This document shows positions 37,679 to 46,361 of a DNA stretch of 64,000 nt, one piece after another; position 1 is the first letter of the stretch; every line of letters starts with the position of its first letter. The position numbers and the translations under genes are program-made. The notes under the pieces were generated by a model that saw nothing but the letters and a program-made list of their open reading frames with translations, ran no database searches and was not told the origin of the DNA. The DNA comes from Puia sp963703355 (GTDB taxonomy: Bacteria > Bacteroidota > Bacteroidia > Chitinophagales > Chitinophagaceae): the NCBI GenBank assembly GCA_963703355.1, contig OY969813.1, forward strand, positions 2,542,001-2,606,000, in the 5' to 3' direction.

Positions 37679-38716
37679 ATGACAACAAAAACAACATCAG
37701 CTGCCGTTGTAAATTTTGCACCTGAGAAAGGTTCGGTTGAAATAAGAGAAATGGAGAAACCCGAAATCGGCGAAGAAGATGTATTGCTGGAAGTAGTCAA
37801 TGTAGGCGTTTGTGGAAGTGATCTGCATCAGTGGACATCCGATCATAGCTGGCCGGTAAATTACCCTGTGGTATTAGGACATGAATTTGGCGGTTATATA
37901 GCGGCAGTGGGCAGTCGTGTCACCGGATGGAAAGAAGGCGATCGTGTGGTGAGTGAAACGGCGGCCATCATCAATCAAAACAGTCCGATGTCCAGAATTG
38001 GTTTATATAATCTGGATCCCGATAGAAAAGGTTTTGGTTATGGTGTGCATGGCGCCATGACCAAATTTGTGCGGGTACCGGCACGTTGTCTGCACCGAAT
38101 TCCTGAACACCTGCCATTTGAACAGGCATGCCTGACCGAACCCTGTTGTGTCGCTTACAATGCGGTGGCAGTGAATTCTCAAATCAGACCAGGTGATCGT
38201 GTCATCGTAATGGGACCAGGTACAATTGGTATTTTATGTGCAGCTGTAGCAAAACTATGTGGAGCAGAAGTTGCCATTGTAGGTCTGGAATCGGATAAAC
38301 ATCGGTTGGACATAGCAAAGCGTTATGGTTGTGAAGCAATTATTGGCGATGCCACAGCATGGTCAAAACGTACAGACGGCATGGGCGCTGATTTCATTAT
38401 TGACGCAGCAGGCTCAAGTGCTACTTTAAAAATTGCCTTGCAACTTGTAAGACCCAATGGTCAGATCACCAAGGTTGGATGGGGACCGCAGCCACTCGGA
38501 TTTTCTCTTGACCCACTGGTACAGAAAAATATCAGGTTACAGGGAAGTTTTAGTCACAACTGGCCCATTTGGGAAAAAGTCATTTCGTTAATGGCGGGTG
38601 GCAGTCTGGATGTGAAGCCCATTATTGGTGGTGTATGGTCAGTAACCGAATGGCAGGAAGCTTTTGAAAAAATGCATAGCGGAGCCGTAGTTAAAAGTGT
38701 GCTTAAACCAGTTTAG
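37679..38716 (+). CDS. Zinc-type medium-chain alcohol dehydrogenase, structural-zinc site lost
   Basis: 345 residues. Catalytic zinc ligands C45 (VCGSDLH), H68 and E69 (GHEF) are present and the nucleotide loop is VMGPGTIGIL. The four cysteines of the structural-zinc lobe are absent: the lobe reads IINQNSPMSRIGLYNLDPDR, where relatives have Cys at four places. Closest in style to polyol or threonine dehydrogenases. Likely NAD-dependent oxidation or reduction of a sugar or polyol in the cytoplasm. It precedes the SDR gene by 2 bp. Confidence 0.9.
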   Translation: MTTKTTSAAVVNFAPEKGSVEIREMEKPEIGEEDVLLEVVNVGVCGSDLHQWTSDHSWPVNYPVVLGHEFGGYIAAVGSRVTGWKEGDRVVSETAAIINQNSPMSRIGLYNLDPDRKGFGYGVHGAMTKFVRVPARCLHRIPEHLPFEQACLTEPCCVAYNAVAVNSQIRPGDRVIVMGPGTIGILCAAVAKLCGAEVAIVGLESDKHRLDIAKRYGCEAIIGDATAWSKRTDGMGADFIIDAAGSSATLKIALQLVRPNGQITKVGWGPQPLGFSLDPLVQKNIRLQGSFSHNWPIWEKVISLMAGGSLDVKPIIGGVWSVTEWQEAFEKMHSGAVVKSVLKPV

Positions 38717-38718
38717 AC

Positions 38719-39525
38719 ATGAGACTGAAGGAGAAAGTCATCATCATTACGGGTAGTACAACCGGTATCGGAAAAGCAATTGCCATTCGTTGCGTTGCCG
38801 AAGGTGCAAAAGTTGTTATTCACGGACTGGAAGAAACCTGGGGGAAAGAAGTAGTTGCTCAATTGGGAAATAAAAATGCGGCCCTGCATATTGAAGATCT
38901 GGCTACTGAAGGAACTCCGCAAAGACTTGTTGACAAGGCAATACAGCATTTTGGAAAACTGGATGCGATCGTAAACAATGCCGCAATCGTTGCTTCTTCA
39001 GATATACATACCACCGATGAAAAATTCCTGCGTCATATACTCGAAGTAAATACCATCGCAGCTTTTGCGCTCATCAGGGCAGCACTTCCTTTTTTAACCA
39101 AACAACATGGTAATGTATTGAATATCGGATCCGTGAATGCGTATAGCGGAGAGCCCAATTTATTAGCTTATAGCATTTCGAAAGGAGCACTGATGACCAT
39201 GACGAGAAACCTGGGTGATACACTACACCGCGAAAATGCTGTGCGGGTGAATCAGATCAATCCGGGATGGGTATTGACGGAAACAGAAAGAGAAAGAAAA
39301 AAATCACATGGGCTTGCTGAAGACTGGTACAAAGAACTTCCCAAAGTGTATGCACCTGCCGGCCGTATACTGTCACCAGAAGAAATTGCTGCTGCAGCTG
39401 TTTATTGGCTTTCTGACGAATGCGGCCCCGTAAGCGGACAGGTAGTAGACCTCGAACAATATCCCTTTATAGGACGCAATCCACCAAAAGATAGCAGCAC
39501 GATTCCAACGTCGCCTAAAAAATAA
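38719..39525 (+). CDS. Short-chain dehydrogenase/reductase (SDR)
   Basis: 268 residues with the classical SDR layout: TGSTTGIG (residues 11-18), NNAA, and the S138 / Y151-S-I-S-K155 catalytic set. 'NPGWVLTETERERKK' and the terminal GGP-like 'CGPVSGQVVDLEQ' are typical of glucose/sugar-alcohol dehydrogenase-like SDRs. It is 2 bp after the zinc-ADH gene, suggesting coupled expression of two dehydrogenases with complementary specificity. Confidence 0.9.
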   Translation: MRLKEKVIIITGSTTGIGKAIAIRCVAEGAKVVIHGLEETWGKEVVAQLGNKNAALHIEDLATEGTPQRLVDKAIQHFGKLDAIVNNAAIVASSDIHTTDEKFLRHILEVNTIAAFALIRAALPFLTKQHGNVLNIGSVNAYSGEPNLLAYSISKGALMTMTRNLGDTLHRENAVRVNQINPGWVLTETERERKKSHGLAEDWYKELPKVYAPAGRILSPEEIAAAAVYWLSDECGPVSGQVVDLEQYPFIGRNPPKDSSTIPTSPKK

Positions 39526-39539
39526 AAAACAGACATGCT

Positions 39540-40433
39540 TTGCCAAAATTAGCCGCTTTTCCAAAAGCATTTATGCAGGCACTCTGCAAAGACGGAACCA
39601 TGAAACTCTCCGAATGGATACATCTTGCTTCAAAGCTCGATATCGACGGGCTTGAATGGTACGCAGGTTTCCTGGAAATGCAGGATGAAAAAAATTGGCC
39701 GCTCTTCCGCCGTCAGGTAGAAGATCTTGGACTCGTGATTCCCATGATGTGCTGTTCACCCGATTTCACACATCCCGATAAATCATTTCGCGAAAAAGAA
39801 ATTGCCAAAGAAAAAAAATGGATAGACATGACTTTCGCATTGGGAGGAAGTTACTGTCGCGTGTTATCCGGACAACGAAGGCTCGAGGTCTCGAGAATGG
39901 ATGGTATCCGTTTTGCGTCAGAAAGTATTCAAAGTTGTCTGCCTTACGCGCGGGAACGTGGCATCACGTTGATTTTGGAAAACCATTATAAAGATGATTT
40001 CTGGGAGTATCCGGAGTTCGCGCAGAAGATGGAAATATTCTGTGAGCTTGTTGATACCATTCATGATACCCATTTCGGCGTGAACTATGATCCAAGTAAT
40101 ACCTATCTCGCCGGAGAAGATCCCCTGATATTATTAAAACGAATTTCTTCCCGCGTAGTTACCATGCACGCCAGTGACCGGTTTCTTTTGGAAGGGACTA
40201 TTGAAGACCTGCAAAAAGAGGAGGCTGGCACAACGGGATATGCAAAACGATTGAGTCATGGAGAAATCGGTAAGGGACTAAATAACTATGACGCCATATT
40301 CACCGAACTTAAACGCGTCGGATTTAACGGATGGATAAGTATTGAAGACGGGATCGAGGGGATGCAACAACTCGAACGAAGTGTTTCCTTTCTCCGAAAT
40401 AAAATCAGTCAGTATTGGAGTGACTATTATTAA
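39540..40433 (+). CDS. Xylose-isomerase-like sugar isomerase/epimerase, TTG start
   Basis: 297 residues, TIM barrel without a signal peptide. Probable metal ligands occur in LILENHY (Glu), VNYDPSN (Asp), VTMHASD (His) and ISIEDG (Glu). I chose the TTG at 39540 because MPKLAAFPKAFMQALCKDG matches how close relatives begin; the nearest in-frame ATG (39573) would delete the first barrel strand. An out-of-frame ATG at 39535 gives a five-codon peptide that ends inside this gene. Last gene of the seven-gene operon; the likely role is isomerising or epimerising a keto-sugar. Confidence 0.88.
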   Translation: MPKLAAFPKAFMQALCKDGTMKLSEWIHLASKLDIDGLEWYAGFLEMQDEKNWPLFRRQVEDLGLVIPMMCCSPDFTHPDKSFREKEIAKEKKWIDMTFALGGSYCRVLSGQRRLEVSRMDGIRFASESIQSCLPYARERGITLILENHYKDDFWEYPEFAQKMEIFCELVDTIHDTHFGVNYDPSNTYLAGEDPLILLKRISSRVVTMHASDRFLLEGTIEDLQKEEAGTTGYAKRLSHGEIGKGLNNYDAIFTELKRVGFNGWISIEDGIEGMQQLERSVSFLRNKISQYWSDYY

Positions 40434-40497
40434 CTGATGCAACCTTTCACATCTGCAACTGGTCTGAGTAAATAATCAACTTTTTCGGAAAACCACA

Positions 40498-40551
40498 ACG
40501 CTGTTTTAAGTAAAAACACTAAATCGTTACATGTTTTTCTTAAAACAGCGT
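40498..40551. repeat. Long intergenic hairpin between the sugar operon and lpxC
   Basis: Left arm 40498-40518 and right arm 40532-40551 pair along about 20 bp with one bulged base; the core is CTGTTTTAAG/CTTAAAACAG and the loop is 13 nt. It could terminate the upstream operon or act as an attenuator for lpxC. No T-run follows the stem directly, so terminator function is not certain. The rest of the 275-bp gap is AT-rich with no gene. Confidence 0.7.
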
Positions 40552-40707
40552 GACTGCGTTTGCAAAAAGTAATAAAAATGATTTTATCTGTTGCAATTAA
40601 TACTAAAAACCAAACGTTATAAAAATATTCTGATTTAATCGAAGGTAGTTTTGTTATTCCGAGGTTAATAATCATACTTTCGTTTGCTAACCTTTTTAAC
40701 CCCTTCC

Positions 40708-41673
40708 ATGAATATGGAGTTCGACCGGCATAGACAGCATACGCTTGCTGCAGAGGCAGGTATTTCGGGACCCGGACTACATACCGGGGTATATGTAACC
40801 ATAACTTTAAAGCCGGAAAGGCCGGGATACGGGGTGAAATTTCAACGTATTGATTTGCCCGGACAACCCATTATCGCCGCTGACTGCGATTTGGTTTCTG
40901 ATACATTTCGTTGCACTACACTGACCGATCATAATGCGAGCATAAGCACTGTGGAACATATTCTTGCGGCTACAGTAGGTACCGGAATAGATAATTGTTT
41001 GATAGAAGTTAACGGACCGGAAATACCCATAATAGATGGAAGTTGTATGCCTTTTGTACGATTGATAGAACAGGCCGGCATCCTGGAACAAAGAGTACCA
41101 AAAATCTGGTATCCGCTCGACAGGGAGATCTCACATGTTTATCACAACCAGAACGTGAAAATGACTGCGATTCCGTTTGAAGAATTTGCAGTCGAAACAA
41201 AAGTGGATTTTAAAAGTATCTTCCTGAAAGAACAACGTGCGGTTCTCCATCATATAGCAGATTTTAAAAAAGATATTGCGCCCTGCAGAACATATTGTTT
41301 TATTCACGAGCTTGAAATGCTGGTAGATAAAAATCTGATACAAGGTGATATTGTCAAAAACGCCATTTTGTTAATCGACAAACCCATTACTGATGCGGAA
41401 ATGATCAGGCTGCAGAAGAAATTTAATCTGGAGAATACCACCGTAAAGAATGGTGGTTACCTGAATAATCTGGAATTGCGTTTTGACAATGAAATCGCAA
41501 GACATAAATTAATGGATGTTATTGGCGATTTAGCCCTCATCGGATTTCCTATAGACGCAAAAATTGTGGGCTTCCGTCCCGGTCATACTACCAATGTCGA
41601 TTTCGCCAAAAAGATCAAAAGACATCTTTTAAAGAAGAATGCCGGAGAAAAAGTGGTTTCCCAGGTATTCTGA
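40708..41673 (+). CDS. lpxC: UDP-3-O-acyl-N-acetylglucosamine deacetylase, stand-alone form
   Basis: 321 residues. LpxC catalyses the committed step of lipid A synthesis. Catalytic and zinc residues are in place: E83 and H84 (STVEHILAA), H266 and D270 (ARHKLMDVIGD), H293 (PGHTTN); IIDGSCMPF is the usual motif. Bacteroidota normally carry LpxC fused to the dehydratase FabZ; this copy ends after the LpxC part, so it may be a second paralogue. I chose the ATG at 40708; another ATG two codons later is possible. Confidence 0.93.
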   Translation: MNMEFDRHRQHTLAAEAGISGPGLHTGVYVTITLKPERPGYGVKFQRIDLPGQPIIAADCDLVSDTFRCTTLTDHNASISTVEHILAATVGTGIDNCLIEVNGPEIPIIDGSCMPFVRLIEQAGILEQRVPKIWYPLDREISHVYHNQNVKMTAIPFEEFAVETKVDFKSIFLKEQRAVLHHIADFKKDIAPCRTYCFIHELEMLVDKNLIQGDIVKNAILLIDKPITDAEMIRLQKKFNLENTTVKNGGYLNNLELRFDNEIARHKLMDVIGDLALIGFPIDAKIVGFRPGHTTNVDFAKKIKRHLLKKNAGEKVVSQVF

Positions 41674-41734
41674 TCCCAACTTTTAACCGATTCCTGCAGG
41701 GTAAAAAGAAACAGATTCTTATCTTTCCTGTACG

Positions 41735-43210
41735 ATGGCAAACCACAATGAGAATAACCAACGCTCACTCCTGCGCAACATTGCGGAGAAGTGCATGCAG
41801 GATAACGGATTTCTAACTGAATTTTCCCAGGCTGTTATAACACAACTGTCTACTCTGACAGAAAAATCGCCCATGATCGCCGGACCTGTCCGCGATCTGA
41901 GAAATCTGCTTTGGTGTTCCATCGATAATGATGATTCGGAAGACCTTGATCAGCTTTCCGTTGCAGAATCGACTCCTTCAGGTGTAAAAATTCTTGTTTC
42001 AATTGCTGATGTAGACTCCGTTGCAGACAAGAATTCTGTATTCGAAGATCACGCGAAACACAATACAACGTCGGTTTATACTGCTGGTCGTATCTTCCCC
42101 ATGTTACCTGAAAAACTTTCCACTGATATTACCTCCCTTAAATTTAATGCCGACCGTCTTTCGATCGTCGTTGAATTTATAGTAACAGAAAACGGATCCA
42201 TACAGGATTCAGTAATTTACCCGGCAGTAGTAAAAAACAAAGCAAAACTTGCTTATAATGCCACTGGCGACTGGCTGGAAGGAAAAAATAAAATGCCTGA
42301 CGCCATTGCATCCGTTCCCGGACTGGATCAAAATTTAAAACTTCAGGAAGATGCTGCAGAAAAACTAAAATCCCTACGCTTCATCAACGGTGCTTTGGGT
42401 CTGGAGACTATTCAGGCAAGGCCCGTATTTCAGGAAGACCAGGTGAGTGATTTGGAAGAAGATCGTCCGAATTCAGCTAAAGACATTATTCAGGAATTTA
42501 TGATTTGTGCAAATGGAATTTCAGCAGGTTTCCTTGCGTCGAATCATCTGCCTTCTTTCAGGAGAATAGTACGCGTACCCAAAAGATGGGATCGTATTGT
42601 AGCCCTTGCCGCTGAATGGAAATTCAAATTGCCGTCACAACCAGACTCCAAGTCGCTCGATGATTTTCTTGAATCGGCGAAATCAGCAGATCCTGTCAGG
42701 TTTCCGGACCTGTCACTGAGTGTTATTAAATTACTTGGGTCGGGAGAATATGTTGTAGAGATGCCGGGTGAAGAAAGTCCGGGGCATTTTGGTCTCGCTG
42801 TCAAAGAATATACGCATTCCACCGCACCGAATCGCAGGTATCCCGATCTGATCACACAAAGGCTGTTAAAATCTGTTTTATATAAAAAAACAAATCCCTA
42901 TAGTCCGGATGAATTAACTGAATTGGCTGCACATTGCACCAGCACCGAGGATTTGGCTAAAAAAGTAGAACGACAGGTAGAAAAATCAGCGGCCGCGCTT
43001 TTACTGAAGTCAAGTATTGGTCAGCAGTTCGATGGAATAGTTACCGGTGCTTCAGAGAAAGGTACCTGGGTACGCATATTTCGTCCGCCGGTGGAGGGTA
43101 AAGTTGTCAGTGGCTTTGAGGGATTGGATGTAGGAGATAAAGTACGTGTTCAACTCATACACACGGATGTGAACAGAGGTTTTATTGATTTTAAAAAAGT
43201 CGGAAAATAA
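41735..43210 (+). CDS. RNB-domain ribonuclease (short RNase II/R-like)
   Basis: 491 residues, shorter than RNase II or RNase R. The RNB catalytic motif SIDNDDSEDLDQ near residue 70, 'VSIADVDSVADKNSV', 'YTAGRIFPMLPEKLSTDITSL' and 'YTHSTAPNRRYPDLITQR' are clear, followed by an S1-like beta-barrel (FDGIVTGASEKGTWVRI). The N-terminal cold-shock domains of the larger enzymes are missing. The family degrades RNA 3' to 5'. It is followed by the CMD gene after 5 bp. Confidence 0.92.
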   Translation: MANHNENNQRSLLRNIAEKCMQDNGFLTEFSQAVITQLSTLTEKSPMIAGPVRDLRNLLWCSIDNDDSEDLDQLSVAESTPSGVKILVSIADVDSVADKNSVFEDHAKHNTTSVYTAGRIFPMLPEKLSTDITSLKFNADRLSIVVEFIVTENGSIQDSVIYPAVVKNKAKLAYNATGDWLEGKNKMPDAIASVPGLDQNLKLQEDAAEKLKSLRFINGALGLETIQARPVFQEDQVSDLEEDRPNSAKDIIQEFMICANGISAGFLASNHLPSFRRIVRVPKRWDRIVALAAEWKFKLPSQPDSKSLDDFLESAKSADPVRFPDLSLSVIKLLGSGEYVVEMPGEESPGHFGLAVKEYTHSTAPNRRYPDLITQRLLKSVLYKKTNPYSPDELTELAAHCTSTEDLAKKVERQVEKSAAALLLKSSIGQQFDGIVTGASEKGTWVRIFRPPVEGKVVSGFEGLDVGDKVRVQLIHTDVNRGFIDFKKVGK

Positions 43211-43215
43211 ATACG

Positions 43216-43776
43216 ATGCCATATATTCCATTGGATGAAAAATTACCTGGTATTACCGGTTTACTCGATTATAGAAAAGATACAGCGTTGCCCATACGTC
43301 AGCTCACACAGATTCTCCTGAGAGGGAAATCAACATTAACAGAGGCTGAAAGAGAAATGATCGCCGCCACTGTTTCATTTGGAAATAAATGCAGTTTCTG
43401 TACTGCAGCGCACACGGCCGCTACGGATCATTTGCTGGGAGAAACAGAGACATCCAAAAAAGTGAAAGACAATATTTCAACCGCTCCCGTAAGCGAAAAA
43501 ATGAAAACACTTTTAATCATTGCGAGTGCAGTACAGGTGAGCGGAAGAAATGTAACCCCCACGATGATAGAAAATGCAAAGAAAAACGGCGCCACTGATC
43601 TGGAAATTCACGACACCGTGCTGATAGCTGCATTATTTTCTTTGTATAACCGATATGTAGACGGGCTTGCAAGTGTAACGCCTGCAGACCCTGCGTTCTA
43701 CGACAGACTGGCATCCATACTCGTTAAGAACGGATATCTTCCCAGTGAAAATCGGTATGCAGCGTTGAATGCCTAG
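43216..43776 (+). CDS. Carboxymuconolactone decarboxylase-family (AhpD-like) protein
   Basis: 186 residues. The redox motif C59-S-F-C62-TAA-H66 inside an all-helical AhpD-like core points to a peroxidase or disulfide reductase of the CMD family, not a true decarboxylase. Probably cytoplasmic. It appears translationally linked to the RNB ribonuclease gene; the link between the two functions is not obvious. Confidence 0.88.
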   Translation: MPYIPLDEKLPGITGLLDYRKDTALPIRQLTQILLRGKSTLTEAEREMIAATVSFGNKCSFCTAAHTAATDHLLGETETSKKVKDNISTAPVSEKMKTLLIIASAVQVSGRNVTPTMIENAKKNGATDLEIHDTVLIAALFSLYNRYVDGLASVTPADPAFYDRLASILVKNGYLPSENRYAALNA

Positions 43777-43780
43777 CATA

Positions 43781-46216
43781 CTATTCTGTTTTGAGACTAT
43801 GTACCGGATTCTTTGTTGCTGCTTTTAAACTCTGAATACAAATTGTGATCAGTGCAATAGCAAGTGCAGAAATACCCGCAATGGCAAAAACCCACCAACC
43901 GATGTTAATACGGAATGCATAATCCTGAAGCCATTTGCTCATCACAAACCAACCCAGTGGAATGGCCAGTAGTAAGGCAAGCAGGATAAGTTTAAGAAAG
44001 TCGCGCGACAATAAAATAAGGATGCTATTTACGTTCGCTCCCAATACTTTCCGAATACCAATTTCTTTTGTCCTCTGAAGTACATTATAAGCGGAAAGAC
44101 CTAACAGGCCGAAGCAGGCAATTAAAATGGCAATGAATGAAAAAATCCCGAATACCGTTCCGAAAAGCATATCGGCTTTATATTGTTGTCCAAAGGATTC
44201 ATCCAGAAAAAAATAATTGAAAGGATCCTTCGGGAAATAAGCTGACCATATTTTCTTCAAAGCGATGATCGTTTGCCCGCTATTTTCCTGGCTTAGTTTG
44301 AGCGAATAATACCGAAAAGAGTTTTGACGTGGTATGAGGATCATCGGATCGATAATTTTCTGAAGTCCCAGCTGATGAAAATCAGCTGTCACTCCCACTA
44401 CAGTAACCGTATCACCTCCGTTCCTTATTTTTTTATTGATTGCATCGTCTGCATTGCTGAATCCCAGCAGTGTCACTGCCTTTTGATTCAATATGGCCGA
44501 CTTTTTATTCATACCATAGGATTCGGAAAAATTTCCTCCCGCTACTAATTTTATTCCGTAGGCAGGAATAAATTCGTTGTCAACTCCCAGGTGATACAAA
44601 GTAACTCCTGGCTGATCAGAAGCAATACGTTTTACGTCGTTGGTCCAATAAATTTCATCACCCGGGACACTCGTGGATGAACTGATATTTCGCACAGAGG
44701 GCAATTGTAAAACATTCGTTTTAAAAGGTTGAAAAATATCCTGATATACAGAATCCGCTAAAGTTTGCGGACCTTTCAATACAAGGGTTTGTTGAATGTT
44801 TGTTCCGAGGGGTTGATTTCTCATATAACCCAGTTGTTGAAAAACGATCATGGTTCCTGCGATCAATACTACAGAAGTGACAAACTGAACAACAATCAGC
44901 CCTTTACGTAAAAGCAATCCACTTGATGTGTTTTTAAAAGATCCTTTCAGGACAATACCCGGCTTGAATCCGGATAATACAAAGGCAGGATAGAGACCAG
45001 ATATCAGTGTTCCTATAACAAACAGGAGAAAAAATAACATCCAGTAAGTGCCGGTCAGACTTATTCCTGTAAAATGATCCCGGCCTGTAAAAAAATCAAA
45101 GGGTTTCACGAGAATAAAAAAGATACCAATAGAACTGACAAGGGAAATTAGGTTCAACACGAAACTTTCAATCAAAAACTGTTTGATTAGCATATTTCGG
45201 AGTGCGCCCAATACTTTTCTGACTCCCACCTCCCTTGCTCTTTCAACCGATCTCGCTGTTGCCAGGTTGATATAATTGATCCAGGCAATACACATGATAA
45301 AAATAGCAATCAGAAAAAGAAAAGCGACTGCGCCTCCATTTCCATTCACTTCTGCTTCCTGATTGTAATTGGAATACAGGTGAATATCTTCCAGCGGAAT
45401 CAGATGCAATTCTGTACGATTGACTTTACTCGTTTCCTTAGAGTTAATGTATTTATCACTGAATGCAGGCATTTTTGCTTCCACCATTTTATAATCTACT
45501 CCCGGATTCAATTTCAGATATACATAGTAGTCATACCATCCCCAGGCAGTTTCACTTGCATTTGATTTGTCTCCCTCCAGGTTGAGGTCTTTTTGTAGTG
45601 TCTGATAGGAAACAAGATAATTTATGATCAGGTGAGAGTTATCAGGAAAGTCTCTGAAAACGCCGGTTACTTCAAAAGTTTCGGGCCTGTCACTATTGCG
45701 ATTCACTAATGTTTGTCCTATCGCATTTGCATTCCCAAAATATTTTCTGGCAGTCGATGCAGACAATATAATTTTATCCGGACCAGTGAGCGCTGATTGT
45801 CCGCTGCCTTGCAGCAATTGAATGTGAAACATGTCTATTGCCTCCGGATCGGCATAATACCCCTTATTCTCAGTAAATCTTTTATCCAGTTTTTCATTAG
45901 AAAGTAAGAGGTTATCGTCTATTAACCGACAATATGATTTCACCTCAGGAAAATCCTTCTTCATGGCTGGTGCTATCGCCGGATAAGAAGTAGCCGATTT
46001 AAATGCAAGCACCCCTTTTTGATAGCTATCCAGTCGTATACGCACTATCTGTCCCGAACCTTTTTCGAATTGATCAAAGCTCCTTTCGTAGGACACATAA
46101 TGAAAGATCAGCAGGCAGCAACTCATGCCCAATGTAAGGCCAGCAATATTGAGCAGTGAGTACCCTTTCCTTTTGGTGATATTCCGGAAAGCAATGCGTA
46201 GATAGTTTGTCAGCAT
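43781..46216 (-). CDS. FtsX/MacB-type ABC transporter permease
   Basis: 811 residues with the same duplicated layout as the permease at 9063-11462: 'NYLRIAFRNITKRKGYSLLN' before the first helix, 'ARSVERAREVGVRKVLGA' in the first FtsX block and 'RTKEIGIRKVLGANVNSI' in the second. No ATPase gene is adjacent. A 14-bp palindrome CAGCATGCATGCTG (46211-46224) overlaps the start codon. It converges with the CMD gene, with 4 bp between the stops. Confidence 0.92.
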   Translation of the reverse strand: MLTNYLRIAFRNITKRKGYSLLNIAGLTLGMSCCLLIFHYVSYERSFDQFEKGSGQIVRIRLDSYQKGVLAFKSATSYPAIAPAMKKDFPEVKSYCRLIDDNLLLSNEKLDKRFTENKGYYADPEAIDMFHIQLLQGSGQSALTGPDKIILSASTARKYFGNANAIGQTLVNRNSDRPETFEVTGVFRDFPDNSHLIINYLVSYQTLQKDLNLEGDKSNASETAWGWYDYYVYLKLNPGVDYKMVEAKMPAFSDKYINSKETSKVNRTELHLIPLEDIHLYSNYNQEAEVNGNGGAVAFLFLIAIFIMCIAWINYINLATARSVERAREVGVRKVLGALRNMLIKQFLIESFVLNLISLVSSIGIFFILVKPFDFFTGRDHFTGISLTGTYWMLFFLLFVIGTLISGLYPAFVLSGFKPGIVLKGSFKNTSSGLLLRKGLIVVQFVTSVVLIAGTMIVFQQLGYMRNQPLGTNIQQTLVLKGPQTLADSVYQDIFQPFKTNVLQLPSVRNISSSTSVPGDEIYWTNDVKRIASDQPGVTLYHLGVDNEFIPAYGIKLVAGGNFSESYGMNKKSAILNQKAVTLLGFSNADDAINKKIRNGGDTVTVVGVTADFHQLGLQKIIDPMILIPRQNSFRYYSLKLSQENSGQTIIALKKIWSAYFPKDPFNYFFLDESFGQQYKADMLFGTVFGIFSFIAILIACFGLLGLSAYNVLQRTKEIGIRKVLGANVNSILILLSRDFLKLILLALLLAIPLGWFVMSKWLQDYAFRINIGWWVFAIAGISALAIALITICIQSLKAATKNPVHSLKTE

Positions 46217-46361
46217 GCATGCTGAACCTCAATGGGTATGCCAACGTTTAAAACCTTAAATCACAGGTAAATCCAATTTGACCACAGGCAGAACTGTTCG
46301 GAAATGAACATTGATTGTTCGGTATAATCGCTGATTTATAAGCGTCGAAGAGCCGTCTACA

